Positions 11,508 to 22,700 of a stretch of 64,000 nucleotides of DNA are shown piece after piece. The notes below the pieces were generated by a model. That model was not told where the DNA came from, searched no databases, and worked only from the letters and a program-made list of their open reading frames with translations. A program made the translations under genes and the position numbers. Position 1 is the first letter of the stretch. Each line of letters opens with the position of its first letter. Source of the stretch: Pleurotus djamor (taxonomy: Eukaryota; Basidiomycota; Agaricomycetes; Agaricales; Pleurotaceae); the NCBI GenBank assembly GCA_029747585.1, contig JAPEVF010000056.1, positions 1-64,000 of the forward strand. The letters are read 5' to 3'.

Positions 11508-12692
11508 TCAGTGCAACAATAGAGCGTGTTCCTTTCCTTCTCCATACGATGGAGGAATGACAATCCCTAGGAGACCAAGCAAACAGTATGCTGCGTCTTC
11601 GGGAACTGTGGTACTGCGATGTCGCATGTACCTGAATATAGTTCTGGCTTGGTTTGGGGATGGGTGGTACGCAGTCATATCTTCCTTCGTCAGGCCTAGG
11701 TCTTGTAACTGAGAGCTTGATCAAGAGGTAAACCACGAAGTCGGTGAAAGCAACTCACGGTGATATTCCACAAGTTCATCAATAATCGCCTTGTTGTTCG
11801 CAACTTCGTCTTCCGTACAATGTTCATCGTAGAAATCAATGTCTATTTCAGGCTCGTGGGCATCATACCCGGCCAAGCCGAATTTCCGCACGACATCAAA
11901 GCATCGATTGTTTCTCGTGAATGCCGTGTGAGGGTCTCCCCTTTGACTCCAGCTGAGATCATTGTTGGTAACGAACGGTGTTTCAAGTCCGTGGGGAACG
12001 AAAACCCTCTTCCAGTCGGATTGGAAGAAGACCAGCCGTTTAGAAGCGAGGACTTCCTGCAGCGTCCAGCCACGCTTGAACCAACGCGCGACCAGGCAGT
12101 CGTAGAGTCCCTCGGTGTCCAGATAAATGACGCAGACATACGCCACCCTATACCAAGTAAACATCGAACGGATGGATTCGTCCAACTCGGCACTGCTTGT
12201 TTTATCTATGCACGCCGTGTCAAGCCATAGATAGCGGCAACCAAGACTTTTAGCAGCGCGAAGAAACCCAGAAAACTTCGAACTGCCGTTGAGAATGGGA
12301 TTGTTCGTGAGGGTGTCGTCGTTTGAGAGATTTGAGGCTTCTACAGATTCTGGGAACGCCTTGTGAACGGCTTCGTAACTCAGTTCGTCTTTCCCCCAGG
12401 TGTGTGAGAGGATGGCATATCTGGTGTAGAGAAGGACCAGCCGTTTAATTTCGTGGCATTCATCATCTTTCAATGCCCAGCGTAAGACGAACTTTGAGGG
12501 ATCTTCATCCTCTGTCGCTTCCAGCGGTGTCTTTGCCGTCGAGTACTCGTCAAATCCCTCAAATGTGAGGCGTTCAATTTCTTCACAGAGCTCGCCTCGT
12601 GAGATGAAGCGTCTAGAAATCGTGTCGTACATCCGAATTGGGACCTTGGAGCAATGCTGCGATGCGACGTTGTGGATAAAATATTTGGTTCC
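11508..12692 (-). pseudogene. HET-domain gene A, C-terminally truncated
   Basis: HET-domain (heterokaryon incompatibility) protein of the Agaricomycete type. The main exon (12692-11759) has, in order, IHNVASQHCSKVPIRMYDT, then YAILSHTWG, CRYLWLDTACIDK, LDESIRSMFTWYR and WFKRGWTLQEVLASKRLVFF, all hallmarks of the HET core. After an intron the next exon (from 11695) reads LTKEDMTAYHPSP, TVPEDAAYCLLGLLGIVIPP and YGEGKEHA, then hits a stop after LLLH at 11508. The intact paralogue at 18.5-20.2 kb continues for about 190 more residues at this point. The 5' exon was not found. Loss of the C-terminal half suggests a pseudogene, although the HET core alone could still be made. It sits between repeat block II and HET gene B, same strand. 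Confidence 0.8.
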
Positions 12693-13253
12693 CTATAACG
12701 TACGACACATTGAGGAATGGCATATTAGGAAGACGGATGGGAAAGGGCTGAGTACATACCTCCAGAGAGAGCAGCCTCCTGCGCTAAATTACGCCATCTT
12801 CAGAAATGTGATACAAACACTCTGAAATAAAAGGCAACACCTCAGTAAGAGTAGATCTGCGCTAAGGTTCAAATTAGGACGGAGTCAGTGGAAAGTCGAC
12901 GGATGAATGCGACTTACACCCTTGGTCATGGTTGTCAAGAAAAAGCCTTGTCACTGTCTGATGGATGGGCGATCACCGGCACCGGTCAGTCACCGAGTCC
13001 GAAAGAGGAACATGACGTCGCTTGTGGTCCAAGGTCTCTGGGACGCAGCAAGAGAGCATCATGATATGCGATACTCTGTCTGTTGTTGATGAGAAAAATG
13101 GGATGAATGATTCCAAGAACCAAAAAAAAATAAAGGTCAAATAGAGTACATGATCAAAGAACAAGACACTCGATTTGATGTTCGCGATGAAAGGAAAATG
13201 CCCTGTTTCCAGAAAATGAAGTGAGACGGAAGGTTGGTCTGGCCTAGAGTAAT
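12693..13253. other. intergenic between HET genes A and B
   Basis: It should contain the missing first exon and promoter of HET gene A (minus strand) and the 3' flank of HET gene B. By analogy with HET gene C a first exon of about 13 codons is expected; I could not find it. Confidence 0.4.
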
Positions 13254-14846
13254 TTATACAATATAAATTATTTCGGGGTCACGGTCCAAGAAATCCTTGA
13301 TTGGGGGCAACGCCTGCGGGTCGACAGTACAGGGGACACGAAGATATTGTCGGGTTCGGGTACCCATGACAGGCTCCAGAATAACAGCAAGGACGCCTGT
13401 TCTTGGTCCAGAACCAAGGCGCTGTTTGTACGCGTAAGTGCCCAATATTGCTAATTTTCTGTCGGAACGGTTTCCCCGCAGGAGGACTCGTGTTGCCTTT
13501 CCCGATACCAACACCTCTCCTTGCGGGTTGATATTATGGAGAATGACTGCGATACGCAGTCCGGCGTTCGTGAAAGTGAATGAAGGATCAATGCGGTTAT
13601 CGACGTCGTAGAAACCCAATAGTGGGCTCCAGAGCTCTGTGGCGGTGACGGAGACTGTTTTCGAGCTCCCAGGCGCACATGGAAGCTTGTGGCTCAAGTG
13701 TTCGGTGGTAAAAGGGTTGCGTGGCAGCATTGAGTTGAACTGCGAGGGTTGGGTTTTCGCACAATCCCAGAAGAAAATGTTCCGCTCATTGGTTCTTTCC
13801 GCACATGCGACTTGTAAGCGGTAGAGGGCGTGTTCTTGCCCTTCGCCGTAAGCCGTTGGGAGCACTATCCCGAGGAGACCTAGAAGACAATAAGCAGTGT
13901 CTTCCGGGATTGTCGTCTTGCGTTGAGACATATACGTAAATATAGTCCGAGCATTCTTCGGCGAGGGCTTGTAGGCCGCCAGGTCTTCATGAGATATCCC
14001 TAAGTAAGTGCCATAAGCAATAGATGTGGCCAGTAGATAATGACGAGTACAAACCAATAGCCTTCAAGGGAGAGGCGAAGAAAGAAATGTCTTCTTCGTC
14101 ATATTCCTCAAGATCTATCTCTGGCTCGAAGACATCGTGGTTTTCCAAGCCAAACTTGCGCACGACGTCGAAGATCTGAAGTGTCCCAGGTGTAGAACCT
14201 CTCGTCAAAGCAGTTGGATAGCAAAGCCGCTGCCAATGCTTTCCGAGAAAGACCATTCTCTTTGGCGCAAGGAGTTCCTGGAGCGTCCAGCCGCGCTGGA
14301 ACCAGCGATCGTGTGTCCACGCAGGGTCAGATGAGTGAGGGTCCACGGATTCAATGCCTTCTTGAGCTTCTAGGTGGACGACACAGAGATACGCCATCCT
14401 GTACCACGTGAACATTGAACGGATGGATTCATCGAGCTCGCTACTACTGGATTTATCAATGCACGCCGTATCGAGCCATATATAACGGCATCCAAAGCTC
14501 ATGGCAGCCTGATAAAACCCAGCAAACTTGGGGTCATGGAAGAGCGACTTCGAGCCGTTCCGAATGCTCTGGTAGTCCAGCTCACTCCTTCCCCAGGTGT
14601 GAGAGAGGATGGCGTATCTCGTATGGTACAGAATAAGACGCTTGAGGTGGCGCTGTAGCTGTAGGATACCTTTGACAGTATCACCGACGAGGGACGGGAT
14701 GATTCGTACTCGTGGAAGGTAAGACTTTCCACCGAGTCACAGAGCTGACTCCGTGTGATAAAGCCTTCCGCATAAGTATCGTAGAGACGTATCGGGAGCT
14801 TCGAGCATCGCAAGGCTACAACTTCGTGTATCCACTCCTTGACATC
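13254..14846 (-). pseudogene. HET-domain gene B, apparent frameshift
   Basis: Second HET paralogue. Three readable parts follow one another: KEWIHEVVALRCSKLPIRLY (from 14846); the HET core YAILSHTWGRSELDY, CRYIWLDTACIDK, LDESIRSMFTWYRMAY and WFQRGWTLQELLAPKRMVFL (to 14055); then, after an intron, a long exon (13999-13254) with GISHEDLAAYKPSP, AYCLLGLLGIVLPTAYGEG and LYRLQVACAERTNERN, ending in DPEIIYIV and stop. Between LTFHEYESS and the following LVGDTVKGILQLQRHLKRL (about 14.69-14.71 kb) the frame changes, and no intron restores it. This could be a real one-base indel or an assembly error; the rest of the protein looks under constraint. The first exon is not identified. Confidence 0.75.
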
Positions 14847-17800
14847 CTAGAGCAGGCAATTAATGTTGAGAAGTAAGATTGGTATAAGGAAGCGAAAACG
14901 GTCACAGTTTTTCGAAAATAATTATAACCATTCTATGAGGTAGGCAACGAGAATTGATATGTCCAGTCAGCTCCGAAACACCAGAGATTGGAAGAGACGT
15001 ACAATCATGGGTATGTATCGTGTGGTAGTCTTCACTGTGGCCTTGTTGCGTACTTTCTAGTCCATGTCACTTGGGGATCAGTCATCTATAAATACGGCGT
15101 CGGAAGAAATGCGGAAAGGGCTCTGCTACTTCAAAGTTCTACTCGTCGTTCTCTCTACGCCACCGCCATGTCCAAGCTGGCCTCTCAAGCACATTTCCCA
15201 TGCGTCACCGAGACTATACAGCCTTCGAATGAAAGGTCAAAGCCTTCTCTCCACTTTCCCCCACGAGCAATCTGATCCGCTCTAGACCACACATCTATAC
15301 CGGTAACTGCATCTCAGGTCACCATTGACGAGAAAGACTCCAGTTGCTTCGAGGCTCGAGGCTTGGGTCATATGCTATCTGAGGATGTCGAGACTCCATC
15401 TCCCGGAGCCGATTCCTAGTCTGGTGCGATGCGGATAGGCTATGCCATTGTGGTTGAGAACGGTTCTCAACCACAACCACATCTCAGAGGACCATTGGCT
15501 ACCCCGGCTTGGCTAATGTATCACAGGCATCTGAGGGATGATTAAGAGCGATACAGAAACGGTGGAACAAGGAGGGTGCCCTGCATCCTTGACCAAACAT
15601 AGAGTAAGTACTGGAGGCAAACAACGAAGGTACGCGAAAACATACATATATGAACCAAAATTTGACAGAACGTCCAAGTCCAGGAAAGAGTGTCCATGAA
15701 AAAGTGACATGTGGATCAGAAGGAAGAGAGGGATGAACTAGTAAGTAACCGGTCTTATTTGTTGAGAAACTAGATGTCAAGACATTTGTGGTCGTCTTCG
15801 CGTTTTCCTCCTCCTACTCCTCTTCCGCCCGAGCTACGAACACCACCACCATTCCGAGAAAGAAGAATCGCCAACACCCACTCGACCGGGAGGCGTCAAC
15901 GGAGGGGGACACAACGGAAATGGTACGCCTAAGATAGCGTAGCGGCGTTGACAATGTATCGACGCTGAATGCGTAGCGCGTTGGCTGAATCGTTACATAG
16001 GTGTGTGAGGTCGTTGAACCATGTAGGAGGGCGAACGTGAGCTGGTGGACGAGCAAGGACATGAGGACAAGGGGAGACGGGGCAGAGAGCCGATAGCGCT
16101 CAAACGTTAACCGGAAGCTGCATGGTGCTCGTCAGCCGCAACGTCCTCGATTAACACAGCTATCACCGCCACTAACACCCTAGCGACCAGCCTCCCAGCG
16201 GCGTAGGAGTCGTTGCCTGCGTCGACCACTCATCTACTCCGAGCCACGTCCAAGAGGACAACGACGACGTGATGTTACCCACCGCAGCTTGAGTGGAAGA
16301 CAGATCGATAATTTCGAGGAAAAGGGATTGACGATATCCTCGTGGTTCTTCCAAGTGCATGGAGGGAACCTCGTCATCGAAGCGAACAGGACGGGTCGAA
16401 AGGGTGTCAATGGTTTCGTAGCTGGGGTATGACTTGATGGACACGGATGGTGTATCCTTGACGCTCCGTCTCCCTTTTAATCTTCATCCTACAAGTCAGA
16501 TAGGTCAAAGCCCAGCATGACGAGATATGGGCCTAGGGAAGGCGCAGAAACGAAGGGACCACGAATGTTGATGTTTGGTAGGAAAGCTGGTGGTGAGCTG
16601 GGATATCCGCGCAGAGAGCGTAACAGATTGTTGGGGAAATTGTGCGAGATGGATGTCTACGCTTGTGGGTAGACGTCCACGAGCCGTGCAATAATATGCG
16701 GTTGGTCGATTCCTTCTTCCTTCATCCTCTTCCCTTCATCTTCTCCTTTCCAACGCCACACCCACTTCCTCTTCCTACCCTCCACCTCAGCGCCGAACCC
16801 ATGAGCCATCCATCCTAATGCCAACTCCCAATCTGGTCACCAGCCTTCAGCAGTCGATGATGCGTTGACATCGACAGAGTAGGCTGGTAGTAGAGATGTG
16901 GTTTCTTGCTGAACTAGTGGAAGGTTCCTCGGTTCGGTTTTGTCGATGATCGATGTCGATGCCCACATCACGGAACCGGTTATTGGCGGATACCGATGGT
17001 GTGGTCTCTCGACCGAAAGCCATCGAGGTCGGAACCAGACACGACGAAAGGGGTGCCGAGAAAAGGCAGCGGTACCAAGGGACCACGAAGACGACGTCGA
17101 CCGCTGGACAGGGTTGAGGCACAGCGTGTTGAGAATGCGCAGGGACCACTGGGGATTNGAAGAGTCGCCTGTGACAACCAGCCGCCGTCCACGAGAAAGA
17201 CAGGCCAATGTCCGAGCATCGATTCCCTCTTCCCTTCATACCCTTCCTCCCAACCCCCGCCCCATTTTCATTCATCCCACAGACCAACGCCAACCTTCAC
17301 TTGGTCCCTCAGCTTTTTATAGTCGACCATTGACATCAAGAGAGTGAGCCAGTCGCGGGGAATTTGGTCCTCGTTGAACCAGTTGGGAAGCTCGAAGTAT
17401 ACGGCCGCAATCATCCACGACGAACAGCCACAGGGCCCGAGATGTTGGAAGAGATGGGGTGTGGATCGTGGGTAACGTTGCTGGTAGAGGGCAGGGAGTA
17501 AAACCGAAGCCGAGTTACACTGATAGATGTGTTGTAGGCCGCCGCGAATGTTTGTGGTTCGTGTGGTATGGGTGGAGGGTTGAGACTATGTGGCGACATG
17601 ACACTGGTTGTGTGAGAAGCGAAGATGGGCATGCTGGTTGTAGACGGCGATATCATTCCATACCGAGGCGTGGAGGAGTAGTCTAAGCCAGGGAGCGGCT
17701 GGGAGGGGAGGGATTGGGTAGGACGAAAGGGAGGATGGAGAAGGGAACTCACAGTGCACTGAGGAAGGATTCGCGTGGTCCGAGGCAGTGGATGCGCTAG

Positions 17801-18547
17801 TTTCGTCCTCTACCCATGTTCCACCAGATAGCTATGCCCTCACATCGATGACTACACCCTATTCCACAAGTCGAGCCGAGAAATCGACTGAGTGATTTTA
17901 TTCGTCGAAGAGCGGATGCATGAGGATCAAGAAAGGACGTTCAGAGTGCTGACGAGAAGCATTAGCAGCTGAGAAGGAATGTTGAAGGAGACTTACGAAC
18001 ATAATATGGTTCTTCATATGCTATGGCAGCGCAGAGAACTCAAGTTCAATGGGAAGGAAACCGAGAGAGGGTTTTCGCAGCTTTCCCCCCAGTTGTGTGT
18101 CGATAAGGAAAGTTTAACCTGTCATAGAGATCGTCCATTACGCGTCACGGTTCGAGCGTGTATTCGTGAGGCTCTGGACATGGGTTGGTCAGACGCAGAA
18201 AAAAGAAGAAATCAAGGAGGCCTTACCGGCGTAGCTGAGGGAGGACGGCTTTTCGAAGGGATAAAATGTAGAGACTGTATGTGCTGACTACGTTTGAGAG
18301 GGAGGGGTCTGAGGTCGGTCATCGTTGGCGATGATGGTAACAGTTCTGGGCTCGAAGGTGGGAAAATCAACGGAGTCGCTTCGGATGCAATATCGACCGC
18401 CGCAACTCGCCCGTACATTATTACAATTTGTACAATTCGTTCAATTTCCTACGCAAAGCTCGCATGGTGTCCAAAAACCTTGCCTTGCATCCCTATCTAA
18501 CGCAGAGTGATTCCCGTACAAGATTCAATGGTGAATCTCCAACTTTT
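14847..18547. other. gene-poor stretch, block III
   Basis: It holds the 5' flank of HET gene B and then about 3 kb of short overlapping frames, a purine-rich run (15.6-15.75 kb), pyrimidine-rich runs (16.7-16.8 and 17.2-17.3 kb) and the block-end motif at 18360-18392. The order of these compositional features resembles blocks II and IV. A 90-codon minus-strand frame (16172-16444) is the best-looking one but is unrecognised. Confidence 0.45.
18360..18392 (+). repeat. dispersed block-end motif, copy 3
   Basis: Reads GGGAAAATCAACGGAGTCG, then CTTCGGATGCAATA. It is preceded by GGCGATGATGGTAACAG, shared with copy 2. It lies about 155 bp from the 3' end of HET gene C, matching the spacing at HET gene A. 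Confidence 0.75.
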
Positions 18548-20175
18548 TCAGATAATGTAAACTATTTCGGGTGTTCCACTAAAAAGCCGTTCCATAGGAG
18601 CAAACCCATAGGCGTTGCGGTGAACACGACGATATTGCCGGGTTTCGGTAGGGCCTGTCTGTTCCAGAAGGACCGTGAGGGCTTCTTGGTGACCGTTCCG
18701 TCCAAGGTAACTTCCCAAGACGCCGATTTTGCATTTGGCTACATTGTATGTGGAGGAATCGTCGTCTGTTGCACATGGTAAGACCATCGTTTCTAGGTCA
18801 CCTTCGAGATTATGAAGGATAACTGGGATACGGAGGCCAGCATTAGTGAAACTGAATGAGATATCAACGTGACTGCACGCATGTTGACCTGGAGGATTGT
18901 TCCAGAGCTCTGAGATAGAGACTGAAGCGACCCTCATACGTGTACCATTGGTGTGCGACGGGGAAAATGGATCCCTAGGGAGCATTGAGTTGAATTGTGA
19001 GGGTCGAGCAAATTGAGCATCCCAGATAAAGATATTTCGCTCATTGGATCTCTCCGCGCACGCAACCTGCAACCGATAGAGAGCATGTTCTTTTCCTTCA
19101 CCATAGGCAGCCGGAAGTACAATCCCCAGAAGTCCCAGTAGACAATATGCCGCATCTTCGGGAACTGTCGTATTACGTTGAATCATATATTCAAACATAG
19201 TTCTTGCATTGCTCGGCGATGGCTTGTAGGCGTTCATGTCTTCAATACACACCCCTTGTACTGTGAGTGAGAAGTCATTCCAAACAGCATGGGGCTGGTT
19301 ACATACCAGCTACTTTCGCAATTCGTGATGCCGGTGAATTTTGCGAGCTGAGCCAATATGTGGTGGCCTTAGGGACGTCACCGTCCTCTTCATACAAGTC
19401 AACGTCTATTTCCGGTTCAAACGCACGATATCCTTCCATATCAAATCTACGCGTGACGTCAAAGCTATGGCTTGATGTATTGTTGGCGGGAGGGAAAAGT
19501 CTATCCCAGTCCCGCCCGTAAAACACCATCTTTCTGGGGGCGAGGAGCTCTTGGAGTGTCCAGCCACGTTTGAACCAGCGATCAGTTACGAAGTCATCGA
19601 ATCTCCTTCTTTCAAGATAGACAATGCAAACGTAGGCATTTCTGTACCACGTAAACATTGAGCGGATTGATTCATCCAATTCGCTACTGCTGGACTTATC
19701 GATGCATGCCGTATCCATCCAGATATAGCTACACCCAAAGGTTGCTGCTGCATGGCTAAATCCAACGAACTTGGGATCATCCGCGATAGCTTGAACTCCG
19801 CTGCGGATGTTGTGGTAGCTGAGCTCTTTGGATCCCCAAGTGTGGGATAGGATGGCAAATCTCGTATGGGAATGGACGAGCCGCTTGATTTCAAGACTCA
19901 CGATGGGCGTTACCCCCGTAAATTGATGGATGGGAAACGCTATTTGAAGATCCCGGAAGGTTAGGTCTTCCACGACTTCGCAGAGATTACCGCGAGTGAT
20001 GAATCCCCTCGAAGTGGTATCGTAGAGTCGAATCGGGATCGTCGAACACCGCTGGGTTACAACCTCGTGGATCCACTCTTTTTGCTAGACAATTCTGAGA
20101 AATGAGGGATTGATGTATGGAAACGGAATGTCGTACCTCTTCTTCCTTATCCCTTTCACTCAGTAGTACGGACAT
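18548..20175 (-). CDS. HET-domain protein C (intact, about 507 aa)
   Basis: Intact HET protein; such proteins set off cell death when genetically different hyphae fuse, and some act in fungal innate immunity. Exons 20175-20137, 20084-19307 and 19254-18548 join in frame to 507 residues. The start is MSVLLSERDKEEE, spliced to QKEWIHEVVTQRCSTIPIR. Core motifs are FAILSHTWG (about residue 95), CSYIWMDTACIDK, LDESIRSMFTWYRNAY and WFKRGWTLQELLAPRKMVFY. The C-terminal half has GVCIEDMNAYKPSP, TVPEDAAYCLLGLLGIVLPA, AYGEGKEHALYRLQVACAER and the end TPEIVYII, the region that usually follows HET in this group (I believe annotated DUF8212). There is no signal peptide or membrane segment and no separate effector domain. 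It is the reference for judging the damage in paralogues A and B. Confidence 0.9.
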
Positions 20176-22700
20176 GAATCAGCAAGAATGGCGTAGTGGA
20201 TGTGTTGTGTGAGATGGAGGGACTTGTGGGTTCGTTCGTCACGCACATTGTCCCTGTGACTAACCTGTCACTATATCACCTTGGATCCCCCTTACATTGC
20301 GAATACCATGACTTCCATACACCAATTCATTTTCCAGGTCGTCAGTGAGTACACGTGAATTGAATAAGCAGTGTACGACCCCGGAGAGTACGTCCAACAG
20401 AGAGTAAGTCAATGCATAAACAAGTTCCATCCCAATGAAAAGAGAATGCGAAGATATGATGCATGTCCATGGTAAAAAAGAAGTCCGAGAGTGAAGGGAT
20501 AAGAGGAGTAGTGTAACGGGACGACTGGGTGAAGACAAGTAAGGTAAGGAAGTGCGCTCTCCGCTAATCAAGGGAAACTGGATAAGAAAGGTGGTAATGG
20601 CACCGACGTAATCATTGGGAATGCCTGCCCAGAAACCCCCAGCAATCACTACCGCTGGCTCCCATTGGTGAGGGATCAAAGATTGGTTGGTCACCAGTCT
20701 CCACGATGGCTCCTCCATGTCAATATGTCAATGACAATGATCGTGTGCGGAGAGGGGTCGATGAATGTGATGGAAGTGACATCCACCGTCGCGCTGACAA
20801 CGCTGAACGGTGTTACCATTGACGCTGGGAGCTAGGGCTCGAGTTATACTCCCTGAAGGTAAACCGATGGTATCGTAGCTTTTGCCTGGATGGATGGCAA
20901 GTCCTTGACGCTACACCTGCAGGCCGGCTCATGGCAAGGCGAAGGCCATTCGCAGAAGCGGCAAGATGCGGGGAAGCACGATGACGACGTTGATGGCTGA
21001 AGGAGTCGTAACTCGAGGGAGGATGTCGAGTCGATATGTGAGATGGTCGTGAGCTGTGGAAACCGCGCAAAAGAGCATGGCGAGTTCGAAGGGGATATGT
21101 GGCAGACCTTCAATGACCATGGGTGAACAACCTGCGGGCGTAGGTCCTCTCTTCGCTGTCCTCTTCTCCTTCCCTCTTCCGTACCCTTCAAACCTCCATC
21201 TATATCCCACACCGATTGCCCATCCAAACCGAGGTCGATCCTGCCACATGTGGCTGAGGATTGACATACCCGAGGAGTGTAACGAGCGAAGGAGACGTCG
21301 CGGGTACATCGTCGATGGCATAGCGAGCAATTGATGGGTTTCTTGATGGGCCAGCGGCGAAATCGCTCCTAGTAGCAGCCGAACGCGACCATGCGCCCAC
21401 ACTCATCCAGAGCCTAGAGAGGTCTTGAGGAGAGCTGATGATGGAATCGCTGTTGGATTGATATATGAGGGGAAGAAAAGGAACAAATGCAGAGGTAGGA
21501 CGCACCTGCCCGAAGACCACCTCCAGTAAGAACGCCCCAACGTCGTCTACCAGCGCGAAAAATCAAGGTCGCCAGAAGACCGAATCTACGAGGTCAGGCT
21601 TAGGATGCCCTGTAACCTTCTTGTATTCGAGATCGCCGCTGTTGACGTCAACCCAAAGGAACCAATGGAGCGCAGGTTTTCTAGCGCACAACGCTGTGGG
21701 GAATGGTGGAGGCTGAATGGTTCGTTGATGTGGAGACAGAATGGGCGAGCTACGACCTGTTAGGAAGGTCAAAAGCTAAAGGAACTGGGATACAATAGCA
21801 TGATGAGGCATGAGCAGATGTGCGGCAAGAAAACGACACAGAGACTCACGTTAGGCTATGAGCCCAAGACGACGGGTATCTCCTGGGGATGAACAGATGC
21901 TCTGTTCGAGACGACGGACATTCCTAATCGGCGAAATCCCTCATTCAAGTTCTAATCCCTCCTCCATCCAGCATCCTCTCATTCACCGCTCTAGCTTCGA
22001 CTTGAAACAGATGATCCGAACGCCCAGCATCGTCTACATTGTGGGATAGATGCCTTCTCTAGGAGGCGGGTGCAAGATGACTCGAAATGGGCGTCCCAAT
22101 GGCGGGAAAGCAAATCATTGAACGTTCAACACACGGATGGGTAGTGGTGATAGTTTGGGAGGGTTTTCGACTTCTGCGATGAGACCGAAAGCTTGACCTC
22201 GATGGGGAACGGGCAAGCGAGAGGTAGTCGTTCGGATCGTGGTCTCTGTGCGAGGCCTTTGGTACGCGGGGTACTTCATAGCGGCGGAAACGTCTCATGT
22301 AGCGTGACGCTGGTCCTTATTTGCGTCTGTCGCGCGAGATCCTAGAGATTTGATGGTCAGCTGCAGAAAGAAAAAGAGAAAGTGCGGAGAAAAGAAGCGA
22401 GAAAATCAAAAGGGAAAAGAGGTGAGACTCACAAGACGAGAGACAGAGACTGGATACGTTGCATGTAAGATATAAGAATGCATTTGGAGCGATTTGTGCT
22501 GAGCTCGATGACCTGGTCACTGTTCGGAACGATGGCAACAGCAAGGGAAGTTCATGACCCCGACGCTGGGAAAATCAACGGAGTCGGTCCGGTTCGGAGA
22601 CAATAGCGACCCTGAACCTCCACTCTATCTCCTCGAACCTCGGTGCCCCAATTTCTTGCCCAACATTTCCCTCCTCCAGTTCCTCCACTTCGTGTCTTCC
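20176..22700. other. gene-poor stretch, block IV
   Basis: It begins with the 5' flank of HET gene C, then purine-rich DNA (20.4-20.55 kb) and short frames on both strands, and ends with the fourth block-end motif (22568-22606) just before the AT-rich desert. I see no supported gene. If the blocks duplicated with HET genes, this copy lacks its HET partner. Confidence 0.45.
22568..22606 (+). repeat. dispersed block-end motif, copy 4
   Basis: Reads GGGAAAATCAACGGAGTCGG, then TCCGGTTCGGAGACAATAG. It is close to copies 2 and 3. No HET gene follows; the AT-rich desert begins about 150 bp further on. Confidence 0.75.
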
